DNA of 64,000 nt, from NCBI GenBank assembly GCA_964430475.1, contig CAYSEQ010000004.1, forward strand, positions 4,413-68,412, read 5' to 3'. Positions within the stretch are counted from its first letter, which is position 1, and the number at the start of each line of letters is the position of its first letter. The position numbers were made by a program, and so were the translations under genes. Under the pieces are notes generated by a model, which saw nothing but the letters and a program-made list of their open reading frames with translations, had not been told where the DNA came from and made no database searches. The DNA is from CAYSEQ01 sp964430475. Its GTDB lineage: Bacteria > Patescibacteriota > Microgenomatia > UBA8517. Of the stretch, positions 1-7,966 are shown piece by piece.

Positions 1-218
1 TTGCTAAGAGTTTTGAGGGAGTTGAGCAGGCGTATGCATTTCAGGCAGGTAGGGATGTTAGGGTAATTGTAAAGCCAGAAATGGTGAATGATGACCAGTT
101 AGTGATTTTAGCTAGAGAAATTACCAAAAGATTAGAAAAGGAGGCGGAGTATACCGGGCAAATTACGGTAACAGTAATTAGAGAAGTACGTGCGAGCGAA
201 ACGACAAGAGCAAAATAG
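1..218 (+). CDS. rny: Ribonuclease Y, C-terminal end (partial)
   Basis: The reading frame starting at base 3 is open from the window edge to the TAG at 216-218 and encodes about 71 residues. The text matches the C-terminal tail of RNase Y, the membrane-anchored endoribonuclease that starts mRNA decay: a segment AFQAGRDVRVIVKPE is followed by LAREITKRLEKE and ends with GQITVTVIREVRA. This part follows the HD catalytic domain, so the KH and HD domains and the membrane anchor lie outside the window. The next gene, an HU protein, begins 50 bp later with its own promoter. The assignment rests on the conserved tail only but that tail is characteristic. Confidence 0.88.
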   Translation, partial: AKSFEGVEQAYAFQAGRDVRVIVKPEMVNDDQLVILAREITKRLEKEAEYTGQITVTVIREVRASETTRAK

Positions 219-229
219 TCCAATAAATC

Positions 230-258
230 TTGACAAATTCCAATAACTATATTAATCT
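230..258 (+). promoter_or_regulatory. Promoter of the HU gene
   Basis: A perfect -35 hexamer TTGACA (230-235) is followed after 17 bp by TAATCT (253-258). The predicted transcription start is near 265, only about 4 bases before the ATG at 269, so the mRNA would be almost leaderless. No Shine-Dalgarno site precedes the ATG. The TTG of the -35 box is in frame with the gene and could be mistaken for its start codon. Confidence 0.6.
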
Positions 259-268
259 AATATTATCA

Positions 269-544
269 ATGACTAAAAGAGAGATTATAGACTTAGTAGC
301 AAGAAAAGCACATCTAACCAAAAGAGCTGCACTGGAAGCGGTTGATGTGTTTTTAAATGAAATCGGGAGAACCTTATCAAAAGGTGAAAAGGTTGTTCTT
401 TCGGGTTTTGGTACTTTTAGGGTCATAAATATGAAGGGCAAGACGGTTAAAATCCCAAATACTGATAAAATGGTGACCATAAAATCCCATCGTTCCCCAC
501 GTTTTACTCCCGGAAAAAGATTAAAAAGACAAGTTACTCGTTAG
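269..544 (+). CDS. hup: HU family DNA-binding protein
   Basis: A 91-residue nucleoid protein of the HU/IHF family, which binds DNA as a dimer and bends it. The N-terminal helices carry TKREIIDLVA and the conserved turn SGFGTF lies at about residues 46-51. The DNA-binding beta arm (about 52-78) ends in RSPRFTPGK, the usual lead into the last helix. Length is normal for HU. The start is taken at ATG 269 because MTKREIID is the canonical N-terminus; an upstream in-frame TTG at 230 belongs to the promoter. HU and IHF subunits cannot be separated confidently from this sequence, but a single-gene homodimeric HU is expected. Confidence 0.93.
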   Translation: MTKREIIDLVARKAHLTKRAALEAVDVFLNEIGRTLSKGEKVVLSGFGTFRVINMKGKTVKIPNTDKMVTIKSHRSPRFTPGKRLKRQVTR

Positions 545-559
545 TTTTTTACCTTCAGG

Positions 560-583
560 ATACTTAAAGTATTTTGTTTTTTT
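560..583 (+). terminator. Possible weak terminator after hup
   Basis: A short hairpin (ATAC at 560-563 pairing with GTAT at 569-572) is followed by a T-rich run to 583. The stem is only four pairs, so this is a weak candidate for the end of the hup transcript. Confidence 0.3.
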
Positions 584-638
584 GGCTTATTTTAGTTATG
601 TTTAGGATTTGATTTTTTCTGGTGTTATACTTTTATTA

Positions 639-1652
639 ATGAAAAAAGATATAGAAAAGGTAATTATCGTTGATAGGCTGACTAAAAATTTTGAGGTTGT
701 GGAAAAGGAAAAAGGTTTAATAGGAAGTGTGAAGAGATTGTTTTCACCTAAAAAGAAAATCATAAAAGCATTAAAAGGCATTTCCTTAAGCCTTGAAGAA
801 GGAGAATTGGTTGGTTTTATCGGTCCAAATGGTGCAGGTAAAACGACTACCCTTAAGATTTTATCAGGCCTTCTTTATCCTACAAGTGGGTTTGTTCAGG
901 TGTTAGGTTATAATCCTTGGGAAAGGAAGGCTGAGTTTCTTAAAAGTATCTCTTTGGTGATGGGACAAAAAAATCAGTTATGGTGGGATTTACCTGCAAT
1001 AGAAACCTTGGAATTAAATAAGGCAATTTATGAAATCCCCACAAAAGAATATCAAGAAACCCTTGACAATCTTGTGTCTTTGTTGGAAGTTGAAAAAATC
1101 CTCAAGATTCCAGTAAGACATCTTTCTTTGGGACAACGTATGCGCTTGGAGTTGTTAGCAGCACTTATTCACAATCCTAAAATTCTTTTTCTTGACGAAC
1201 CAAGCATAGGACTTGATGTGGTAGCCCAACAAGAGGTAAGAGATTTTATCTTTGAATACAATAGGCTTAATAAGGCAACAATTCTACTTACCTCACATAA
1301 TATGGGAGATCTTGTCAATTTAGTGAAACGTGTGATTGTTATTGATAAGGGCGAAATCTTTTTCGATGGAGAATTAAATAACTTAGTAGAGAAGTTCGCT
1401 AAGGAAAGAGTGATCAATGTCTATTTTACTAAAGATGTTGATTTCAAAAAATTGGGAGAAATTGGCAAAGTACAAAGTTTTGATTACCCCAAAGCCTCTA
1501 TTTTAGTTCCAAGGGAAGCTTCTTCGGTCGCGGCTGCAGAGCTTCTACAAAATTTTCCAGTCGCGGATTTGACTATTGAAGAAGAACCAATTGAGAAAGT
1601 TATAAGGAGAGTTTTTAAAAGAAAACTCTTAGGACATAGGACACGAATCTAA
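639..1652 (+). CDS. ABC-2 exporter ATP-binding protein
   Basis: A 337-residue ATPase subunit of an ABC exporter. Walker A GPNGAGKTT is at about residues 62-70, the signature LSLGQRMR near 165, Walker B ILFLDEPS near 185 and the switch histidine in LLTSHN. An N-terminal extension and C-terminal regulatory tail fit the COG4586-type ATPase, whose genes pair with two permeases as here. It should sit on the inner membrane face and power export of an unknown substrate; related systems export toxic organic cations, but the substrate here cannot be read. ATG 639 is chosen. A TATACT -10 box at 626-631 places transcription start at about 638, implying a leaderless mRNA. Confidence 0.9.
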   Translation: MKKDIEKVIIVDRLTKNFEVVEKEKGLIGSVKRLFSPKKKIIKALKGISLSLEEGELVGFIGPNGAGKTTTLKILSGLLYPTSGFVQVLGYNPWERKAEFLKSISLVMGQKNQLWWDLPAIETLELNKAIYEIPTKEYQETLDNLVSLLEVEKILKIPVRHLSLGQRMRLELLAALIHNPKILFLDEPSIGLDVVAQQEVRDFIFEYNRLNKATILLTSHNMGDLVNLVKRVIVIDKGEIFFDGELNNLVEKFAKERVINVYFTKDVDFKKLGEIGKVQSFDYPKASILVPREASSVAAAELLQNFPVADLTIEEEPIEKVIRRVFKRKLLGHRTRI

Positions 1653-1696
1653 AATACACAACCATTAGTAAAAATTTTTTAAAAGTTTTATCAAGA

Positions 1697-2497
1697 ATGA
1701 CTAAATATTGGCAAATTTTCAAAATTTCATTTCAACAAGAGTTTGTTTACAGGCTAAACTTCATAATGTGGAGATTTAGAAATGTGATGCAAATATTTTT
1801 TACTTTCTTTTTATGGAACGCAGTTTTTTCTGATAGTCAAAGATTCGTTTTTGGCTACAACCGCGCGAGTATTTTAACTTACATTTTCGGACTCATCGTT
1901 GTTAGATCAATAGTATTGTCTATTCGGTCAATCGATGTTGCGGGGGAAATTGCGAGGGGAGACCTGACGAACATTCTTCTTAAACCCATTAGTTACTTTA
2001 GATATTGGTTGATTCGGGATATATCAAGTAAAGCTCTGAATTTGATTTTTGCTACTGTGGAAATAGCCTTCCTTTTTTTAATTTTAAGGCCTGAGTTCTT
2101 TTTTCAAAGGAATTTTATCTACATCGTCTTTTTCATTTTGGCTATTATTATTGCAATAGTGCTTTATTTTTTATTGGTATTCTTATTTAGTATGCCAACA
2201 TTTTGGTTTCCACATCAGGCCTGGGGTTTTATGTTTTTACTGTTTATTTTTTCAGATCTTTTAGGAGGTGGAGTATTTCCAATAGACATTTTGCCTGGGT
2301 ATTTACAAAAAATCATTTATTTTTCCCCTTTTCCTTATCTTCTTTATGTTCCAATCGGAATTTATCTTGGGAAGTTTGAATTCTTTTTGACATTGCGGTT
2401 TTTGATAGTTTCCCTTTTTTGGGTGGGTTTTTTAACTTTGCTTAATGAAAGAATTTGGAGAAAAGGATTAGAAATTTATAGAGCAGAAGGAAGGTAA
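1697..2497 (+). CDS. ABC-2 type transporter permease (first subunit)
   Basis: A 266-residue membrane protein with about six hydrophobic segments. The N-terminus (KISFQQEFVYRLNFIMWR) and the internal stretch ARGDLTNILLKPISY resemble the COG4587 permease that partners a COG4586 ATPase. It lies 44 bp after the ATPase gene and 19 bp before a second permease, so the three genes likely form one operon and one heteromeric exporter. The start is the ATG at 1697; there is no clear ribosome binding site. Family assignment is from gene order and topology, and the substrate is unknown. Confidence 0.8.
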   Translation: MTKYWQIFKISFQQEFVYRLNFIMWRFRNVMQIFFTFFLWNAVFSDSQRFVFGYNRASILTYIFGLIVVRSIVLSIRSIDVAGEIARGDLTNILLKPISYFRYWLIRDISSKALNLIFATVEIAFLFLILRPEFFFQRNFIYIVFFILAIIIAIVLYFLLVFLFSMPTFWFPHQAWGFMFLLFIFSDLLGGGVFPIDILPGYLQKIIYFSPFPYLLYVPIGIYLGKFEFFLTLRFLIVSLFWVGFLTLLNERIWRKGLEIYRAEGR

Positions 2498-2516
2498 GTT
2501 AATCGTAATTTCTAAT

Positions 2517-3305
2517 ATGAAAAGGATAATTTTTTATCTTAATTTATGGGTTGTGATGGGAAAGAACGCCTTTTTAACTGTCTTAAGCGATAAATTCAGC
2601 TTATTTATTTTTCTTTTTGGAAAAGTAATTAGATTTATTCTTTTTTTTATTTTCTTATTTTTTCTAGTCAAGGGGACAAATACATTAGCTGGCTACAATG
2701 TCAACCAGAGTTTATTTTTTCTTTTAACCTTTAACCTTATTGATGTTATTTCACAGTTTCTTTTTAGAGAGGTCTATAGATTTCGATCTATGGTTGTATC
2801 CGGAAGTTTTGATTTTGTTTTAATAAAACCCGTCAATGCCTTATTCCGTGTACTTTTAAGTGGTCCGGACTTTATCGATTTTGTGACAATTCCACCGCTT
2901 TTAATTGCTACTTGGTATATAGGCAATTTACTTAATCCATCTTTCTTACAAATAATTTTTTATGGACTTCTTGTAGTCAATGGGCTTTTAATCGCAACAG
3001 CATTTCATATAGCGGTTTTAGCTTTAGGAATTATAACTTTAGAAATTGATCATACGATTATGATATATCGGGATATTATCTCTTTGGGTAGAGTTCCAAT
3101 TGATGTCTATAAAGAACCCCTTAAAAGTATTTTAACTTTTCTAATTCCTGTTGCGATTATGGTTTCTTTACCAGCAAAGGTTATGATGGGATTGATTACT
3201 CCGTATGGAATTATTGTATCGTTTGTGATAGCGGGTTTATTCATCTATCTTTCACTAAGATTTTGGAATTATGCTCTAAAATTTTATACCAGTGCATCAA
3301 GTTGA
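2517..3305 (+). CDS. ABC-2 type transporter permease (second subunit)
   Basis: A 262-residue integral membrane protein with about six transmembrane segments and the motif SGSFDFVLIKPVNALFR, matching the cytosolic coupling region of COG3694-type permeases. It is the last gene of the ATPase-permease-permease set and probably forms a heterodimer with the preceding product. ATG 2517 follows the previous stop by 19 bp. Roughly 200 bp without a gene follow, containing only a CTTAAG direct repeat at 3356-3371 and the miaA promoter. Confidence 0.8.
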   Translation: MKRIIFYLNLWVVMGKNAFLTVLSDKFSLFIFLFGKVIRFILFFIFLFFLVKGTNTLAGYNVNQSLFFLLTFNLIDVISQFLFREVYRFRSMVVSGSFDFVLIKPVNALFRVLLSGPDFIDFVTIPPLLIATWYIGNLLNPSFLQIIFYGLLVVNGLLIATAFHIAVLALGIITLEIDHTIMIYRDIISLGRVPIDVYKEPLKSILTFLIPVAIMVSLPAKVMMGLITPYGIIVSFVIAGLFIYLSLRFWNYALKFYTSASS

Positions 3306-3471
3306 GATCCTCTTTTGAATTTTGTAATGGCAAGAATTCGAAAAAATTTTTTAATCTTAAGACGGCTTAAGTTATTAGAGGAATAATTTGTTTAATAATA
3401 GGTAAACTTTAGTTAAACAAAGTTTAAACTCCTAAAGACATTAGGTAGTGAAAGGCTTTTAGAAAATTTTG

Positions 3472-3477
3472 TATAAT
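3472..3477 (+). promoter_or_regulatory. -10 element upstream of miaA
   Basis: A consensus TATAAT lies 27 bp before the miaA ATG at 3505. The -35 region at 3449-3454 (TGAAAG) is weak. Predicted leader length is about 20 bases. Confidence 0.5.
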
Positions 3478-3504
3478 CAGAATCATCTTACTGAGACAAT
3501 CTTT

Positions 3505-4488
3505 ATGAAGGAAAAATTATTAGTTGTTTGTGGTCCAACAGCCATAGGTAAAACAGATGTTGCTCTTTATTTGAGTAAAGTCTTTAATGGCGAAATAATC
3601 TCAGCTGATTCTAGACAAGTTTATAAAATGATGGATATTGGTACAGGGAAGGGATTGAGTAAGAATTCTAAGTTTGAATTTCGGAGTCCGAAATTGGGAG
3701 GGTTTTACGATGTAGAAGGAGTGAAAATTTGGGGTTACGACCTAGCTGACCCATGCGAAGATTTCAGTGTAGCAAAGTATAAAGAGTTTGCTGATAAAAT
3801 TATTTTTGACATCCAGAAAAGAGGAAAACTCCCTATTTTGGTAGGGGGAAGTGGGCTTTATATTAAGGCAGTAGTTGATGGTATTCCTACAATTTCAATA
3901 CCACCAAATCCTGAGCTTAGAAGATCTTTAGAAGGTAAAACAAAAGAGGAATTATTTGAACTTTTGAAAAAGTTGGATAAGGTTAAAGCTTCTTCAATGA
4001 ATATTTCAGATAAGGGGAACCTACGGAGGTTAATTAGGGCAATAGAGATTTCTCTTTATAAAAAGGGTAAAAGTGGAAATATTTCTGAAATCTCGAAGTT
4101 AAGAAAGACAAAAGAAACTGGTAGAAATGTTTTGTTTATAGGACTTTGTGCATCAAAAACTAGTCTGAAAAGAAGAATTACGAATCGAGTTATATCGAGA
4201 ATAAAACAAGGAGTTGAAAAAGAGATAAAACGACTTCTTAAATATGGAGTAGGGTGGGATGACCAGTCGATGCAATCTTTGGGTTATAAGGAGTGGAAAG
4301 AATATTTTATGGGTTTGCAAACGCGTTCTGAAGTAGTTGAGGAATGGATTAGAGATGAAATCCAATATGCAAAGCGCCAAATGACTTGGTTTAAGAAGGA
4401 TAGCAGAATCTTATGGTTTGATGTAGATAAGAATGGTTTTTTAAAGGATGTGGAAAGTGTGGTTAGAAAGTGGCATAATATTAGCTAA
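3505..4488 (+). CDS. miaA: tRNA dimethylallyltransferase
   Basis: MiaA transfers a dimethylallyl group to N6 of adenosine 37 in tRNAs reading codons that start with U. The 327-residue protein has the P-loop GPTAIGKT at residues 10-17, the family motif SADSRQVYKMMDIGTGK, and LVGGSGLYIKAV, all diagnostic. The C-terminal part contains RQMTWFKKD, the usual family ending. ATG 3505 is preferred because the P-loop then lies at the normal distance from the N-terminus; a TTG at 3469 is in frame but overlaps the promoter. The following permease gene begins 11 bp downstream and may be co-transcribed. Confidence 0.95.
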   Translation: MKEKLLVVCGPTAIGKTDVALYLSKVFNGEIISADSRQVYKMMDIGTGKGLSKNSKFEFRSPKLGGFYDVEGVKIWGYDLADPCEDFSVAKYKEFADKIIFDIQKRGKLPILVGGSGLYIKAVVDGIPTISIPPNPELRRSLEGKTKEELFELLKKLDKVKASSMNISDKGNLRRLIRAIEISLYKKGKSGNISEISKLRKTKETGRNVLFIGLCASKTSLKRRITNRVISRIKQGVEKEIKRLLKYGVGWDDQSMQSLGYKEWKEYFMGLQTRSEVVEEWIRDEIQYAKRQMTWFKKDSRILWFDVDKNGFLKDVESVVRKWHNIS

Positions 4489-4499
4489 TCTTTGTGAAT

Positions 4500-5483
4500 A
4501 TGATACAAAAGATTGAAATCTCTCATAAAAGTATTTTTTTTACAATATTTTTCCTCATTTTTTTGTGGTTTATATACTTGATTCGGGAAATCCTCTTGCA
4601 GTTTTTCGTTGCATTACTAATCATGGCGATATTGAATCCTACCGTGGATAAATTGGCTCGTCGCAAAATTCCAAGAGGGGCAATAGTCTTGGGAATGTAT
4701 GTTATTTTTTTTGTTATTGTAAGTTTTGCAGTTAGTGCGGTCGTACCGCCTTTACTTGATCAAACAACGAGCTTTGCAAGTAACCTTCCCCATTATATAA
4801 GTAATTTAGGTGTCACTCCGATTTTTAGTGAACAAATCATGCAGGAGTTAGTTTCACAACTTGCCCAGCTTCCCTCCCATATTGCAAAGTTTACAATCTC
4901 GCTTTTTTCAAACCTCTTAGCAATCGTGGCGGTATTGGTGTTTGCTTTTTATCTTTTGACCCAAAGAGATGTACTTGAGAATCAACTTGGTAATCTCTTA
5001 AGCGAGACTAAAAAAAATAAGGTAGTCGGAATAATTGATAAAATTGAAAATAAGCTAGGTAATTGGGCAAGAGGGCAGTTTACCTTGATGCTAGTGGTTG
5101 GTTCTGCTAATTATGTGGGCTTGACTCTATTGGGGATTCCGTTTGCACTTCCTCTCTCGATTCTAGCGGGAGTTTTGGAAATCGTCCCATACCTTGGTCC
5201 CATTATTGCAGCAATTCCGGCTGTACTAATTGGTTTTGGAATATCCCCAATAACAGGATTTGCAGTTGCAGCTTTGGCGTTTTTAATTCAGCAACTGGAG
5301 AATTATTTATTTGTCCCAAAGATTATGCAAAAATCAGCGGGTGTGGATCCTGTAATTACACTACTTTCACTTGCAATTGGTTTTAAGATTGCAGGTGTTG
5401 TTGGTCTTCTTGTTTCGATACCTTTGTTTTTAACTTTTGAGGTTTTAGTTAAGGAGTATTTAAGGAGTGTAAGAATAAAATAA
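4500..5483 (+). CDS. AI-2E family (UPF0118) membrane permease
   Basis: A 327-residue membrane protein of the AI-2 exporter/PerM family. It has N-terminal hydrophobic segments (about 13-65), a soluble middle, and a C-terminal membrane block containing the family stretch ILEIVPYLGPIIAAIPA-like text followed by QQLENYLFVPKIMQ. Members act as exporters or ion-coupled antiporters; the substrate here is unknown. ATG 4500 is used; a GTG at 4494 is an alternative two codons earlier. It follows miaA by 11 bp. Confidence 0.88.
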   Translation: MIQKIEISHKSIFFTIFFLIFLWFIYLIREILLQFFVALLIMAILNPTVDKLARRKIPRGAIVLGMYVIFFVIVSFAVSAVVPPLLDQTTSFASNLPHYISNLGVTPIFSEQIMQELVSQLAQLPSHIAKFTISLFSNLLAIVAVLVFAFYLLTQRDVLENQLGNLLSETKKNKVVGIIDKIENKLGNWARGQFTLMLVVGSANYVGLTLLGIPFALPLSILAGVLEIVPYLGPIIAAIPAVLIGFGISPITGFAVAALAFLIQQLENYLFVPKIMQKSAGVDPVITLLSLAIGFKIAGVVGLLVSIPLFLTFEVLVKEYLRSVRIK

Positions 5484-5697
5484 ATTTCCAAATTTTTGAA
5501 CCCAGATCATTGATTCTTGCGACTGCTCCTTACATTGTCAAGAAATAAAGTAGGTTATCAGATTATCGACTTGAGTCTTATACCTAATTGAAATAGCAAT
5601 CCATGCTTAATGAAAAAATGCCAAAAGCTTTGATATTCCAAATTGTTATATAGAACCCCTTCCCAAAAAGCCTATTTTGATTAAGTTATGTAAGTAT

Positions 5698-5703
5698 TAT
5701 AAT
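5698..5703 (+). promoter_or_regulatory. -10 element at the start of the HELHH protein gene
   Basis: A consensus TATAAT ends six bases before the GTG at 5710, so predicted transcription begins at the start codon itself. A TTGATT at 5677-5682 could act as -35, though its 15-bp spacing is short. Confidence 0.45.
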
Positions 5704-5709
5704 TAAGTT

Positions 5710-6390
5710 GTGAGTGAGACAGCGGAAATTTCTTCACAAGTCAATCAGGAAATAGAAAACAGGGTAAAGGCAGAAATTTTTTCGGGTGAACAATTTAAAA
5801 ATTACCCTGAAAAGTATAAGGATAAAATTTCAAAAATATTGGCTTATCATACGTTAAAAATAGCAGGTATTTTAGAATTAGATTTAAATGAGATAAATTT
5901 TGGTATATCAACGCCGGAAAAAGTGGGGCGGAATAACATAGATAGACCAGCTCTTCATGTTGAATTTGATGGCCAAGGAAATCCGACTTTTTCAGAAGTA
6001 CTTTTTTCAGCTGGTGAAATAGAAACACACCTGAAATTGTTAAAAATGCCCTTAATGGTTTCTCTTGTTGAACAATTATTAGCATGGAGTGTCGCACACG
6101 AGCTACACCACTTAAGGCAATTAAAAGATAATATATCGAAAGTCCTAAAATCAGCCGAGAATTTTCAATATGCTAGTATTTTAGGAGAGTGGTGGAGATA
6201 TATAAGTGATGAGGGAGAAACTTCGGCAAGAGTGTTTGCTTTGAAATATACGGCAGATAGAGACATTCCCTTGCATGATTTTATTGCTCAAAACAACCGT
6301 TTACTTTTCGTGCTTGGCCAGATTGCTTGGGAGGGGTATATGAAAGTAAGGGCGATTCTAAAAAAAGAAAGTGTAAGAGAAACTTCCTAA
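5710..6390 (+). CDS. Uncharacterised protein with HExxH zinc-protease motif
   Basis: A 226-residue protein of no family I recognise. It contains HELHH at residues 130-134, the zinc-binding and catalytic motif of many metallopeptidases, inside an amphipathic helix (LLAWSVAHELHHLRQLKD). A downstream acidic segment SDEGETSARVFALKY (about 166-180) could supply the third zinc ligand in gluzincin fashion. No signal peptide or membrane segment is visible, so it may act in the cytoplasm. GTG 5710 is the first in-frame start. The gene stands alone between an AI-2E permease and a non-coding region. Enzyme activity is inference from the motif alone. Confidence 0.7.
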   Translation: MSETAEISSQVNQEIENRVKAEIFSGEQFKNYPEKYKDKISKILAYHTLKIAGILELDLNEINFGISTPEKVGRNNIDRPALHVEFDGQGNPTFSEVLFSAGEIETHLKLLKMPLMVSLVEQLLAWSVAHELHHLRQLKDNISKVLKSAENFQYASILGEWWRYISDEGETSARVFALKYTADRDIPLHDFIAQNNRLLFVLGQIAWEGYMKVRAILKKESVRETS

Positions 6391-6432
6391 TGTCTCCCTT
6401 CCGGATTTGCTAAGAAAGAATCGTGAATGTTC

Positions 6433-6589
6433 TAACAAAAATAATCGTTTTGTTACAGATATTCCGCGAGAGATATGATTCGGCTCTCGAGAGGGTAGCT
6501 AAGACAACAGTGGCCTGTATAGCCTTAATTCGTTTTCAGGACTTTGAAACGAGAACAGAAACTTAAGCTACCTTTTGCTTGGGCAAAAG
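6433..6589. other. Hairpin-rich non-coding block, possible structured RNA
   Basis: No convincing reading frame spans this stretch, but it is dense in perfect inverted repeats. An 8-bp stem pairs TAACAAAA (6433-6440) with TTTTGTTA (6448-6455). A 6-bp stem pairs CGAGAG (6467-6472) with CTCTCG (6484-6489). A long-range stem pairs GGTAGCT (6494-6500) with AGCTACC (6566-6572) and encloses a hairpin around 6530-6552. A 7-bp stem with a TTGG loop joins CTTTTGC (6572-6578) to GCAAAAG (6583-6589). I could not match it to tmRNA, SRP RNA, 6S RNA or a known riboswitch. It lies just upstream of a decayed transposase, so it could also be a mobile element end. Confidence 0.35.
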
Positions 6590-6654
6590 TTGATTTCAAT
6601 CCTACAGAGAATATTTTTATAAGTTACGATACATTTTAGACATTGGTAAGTAAG

Positions 6655-7396
6655 TGAGAGGTAAAATTGGTGCTCCAACAAGACTTCTTTATGGATATTG
6701 CAGGGAAGTGGGTTTCTAATCTATTAGGATATCAACCATAGGTAAGGTAATTAAAAGAAACAACCTGTTCTACCAAAGATCAGGTAGGATATACCATGGT
6801 CCTGGAAGTGAATGGGCACAGAATAAAAGGAGAATAAAAAGACTACGAGTTAAAAGAGCTCCTCATCTTCCAGAACTTGGATATGTTGAGATGGATACAA
6901 TATTCTCTTTGTGAATGGTATTAGGTACTATGTATACTCAAGTCTTGATGTGCGGGGTAAGTTTGCCTTCTTTCTAATTTACAAGAGCTTAAACAGTAAA
7001 AATACGGTTGATTTCTTTAATAAACTTGAAGTTGTATATCCCGAAAGTATTAAGGAGGTACTAACAGACAATGAGCATGAGTTCTTATGAGATTTTGACT
7101 CTTACCTTACTAGAAAAGGTATTAAACATATCTTTACTTGTCCAAAATGTCCTAGGATCAACGGTCGTGTTGAAAGATTTCAAAGAACATTACAAGATCA
7201 GTTTATCAACCATTACCTTGATACCATCCATAACCTACCCCTATTTAACAAAAAGCTTCTTGACTATATACTTTTCCATAATACTCTAAGAGTACATAAA
7301 TCTATCGGCTCGATAAGTCCAATGGACTACTTCATTATGAAAGGAGGAATGTCGAAAATGTATGTGAACCATACATCTTGTTGCCAATTTAGGTGA
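6655..7396 (+). pseudogene. Degraded DDE integrase-core transposase
   Basis: Remnant of an IS481/IS3-like transposase with an rve integrase core. Reading across frames gives the first catalytic Asp in YVEMDTI (codon 6894-6896), the second in LTDNEHEF (7067-7069) and the Glu in INGRVERFQRTLQ (7172-7174), then HKSIGSISPMDYF near the end. It is broken by a frameshift near 6905, an in-frame TGA at 7086-7088 and further upstream damage, so it should be inactive. The final segment runs to the TGA at 7394-7396, which overlaps the promoter of the RNase P RNA gene. No terminal inverted repeats were identified. Confidence 0.75.
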
Positions 7397-7409
7397 TTTG
7401 TGATACACT
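7381..7409 (+). promoter_or_regulatory. Promoter of rnpB
   Basis: TTGCCA (7381-7386) and TACACT (7404-7409) are separated by 17 bp and place transcription start near 7416, which is exactly where the first helix of RNase P RNA begins. The -35 box lies inside the last codons of the transposase relic. Confidence 0.7.
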
Positions 7410-7415
7410 GTTCCT

Positions 7416-7847
7416 GCTTCGGAGGAAGGACGGTTACCGCGCTTTAGGTTTTCTAAGCGTGGAGGAAAGTCCAGGCTGCAAGCCGGCACTCGACGGAGCG
7501 CAAGCTCCGACACGAGCCAAGTTAAAAACTTGGTAAGTGCTAGTGTTCCGCTGGTGAAAACTGGTGGAAACGGATCCTGAAATGACAGGATTCGAGAGCA
7601 ACAGAGACGAGCTTCTGACTAAACCAAGGAAGCTTTAAAGAAACTTCTTTGGCATGTCAGATGAGTGAAACGGGCAATCCTAGAGGCAGCAATCGTTAAC
7701 CTCACATTGACAGCCGGGATAGTGAGGGGTTACGAGCACTTGCTTTAAAAAGCAAGGAGGTTGAAGTTATATCAACCTCAGATAGATTACCGTCGCCTTC
7801 TTTTTGAAGGTAACAGAACCTGGCTTACTCTCCTTCGAAGCCTTTTT
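7416..7847 (+). ncRNA. rnpB: RNase P RNA (M1-type ribozyme)
   Basis: The catalytic RNA that removes 5' leaders from tRNA precursors. The conserved P4 5' strand GAGGAAAGTCC is at 7462-7472, its partner region ACAGAACC followed by TGGCTTA is at 7813-7827, and the conserved ATAGATTACCG-type block is near 7780-7795. The first helix is visible: GCTTCG and AAGGA at 7416-7430 pair with TCCTTCGAAGC at 7831-7841, closing the molecule. A short T run (7843-7847) follows and probably terminates transcription. Total length of about 430 nt is normal for a bacterial type A RNA. Confidence 0.93.
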
Positions 7848-7944
7848 CTAATTTCCATTTATTATCCTCCAAAATCAATTTAGAGGAAGTAAAAATGTTT
7901 TCCTTCTTTTCTTCTAGACTTCGTACAAGTTGTAATTTTTGTTA

Positions 7945-7950
7945 TATAAT
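7945..7950 (+). promoter_or_regulatory. -10 element upstream of pilB
   Basis: A consensus TATAAT lies 16 bp before the pilB ATG, giving a predicted leader of about 10 bases. No good -35 match is visible. Confidence 0.45.
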
Positions 7951-7966
7951 GAATTCATAACTGCCC

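Noticed and set aside
230..268. TTG at 230 as the start of the HU protein
   Set aside because: It is the -35 hexamer; the canonical HU N-terminus begins at ATG 269. The same applies to TTG 20955 for the receiver gene.
3354..3371. ATCTTAAG and CTTAAG direct repeat as a third response-regulator site
   Set aside because: Only the first half matches the 19-bp element, the second half differs, and it lies about 100 bp before the miaA -10 box.
6504..6572. Resemblance of CAGGAC...GAACAG to the SRP RNA helix 8 motif
   Set aside because: The GGAA-type tetraloop and the AGCAG side of the symmetric loop are missing, so it does not meet the SRP consensus.
7086..7088. UGA read as glycine genome-wide
   Set aside because: TGA ends several intact genes in the window (for example 3303-3305 and 16239-16241), so the standard code applies; the TGA lies in a pseudogene.
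7071..7289. Plus-strand frame of 72 codons within the transposase relic
   Set aside because: The transposase text (TDNEHEF, VERFQRTLQ) is in another frame; this one is a shadow.
7286..7513. Minus-strand frame overlapping the start of rnpB
   Set aside because: It covers the promoter and first helices of the RNase P RNA and has no protein-like features.
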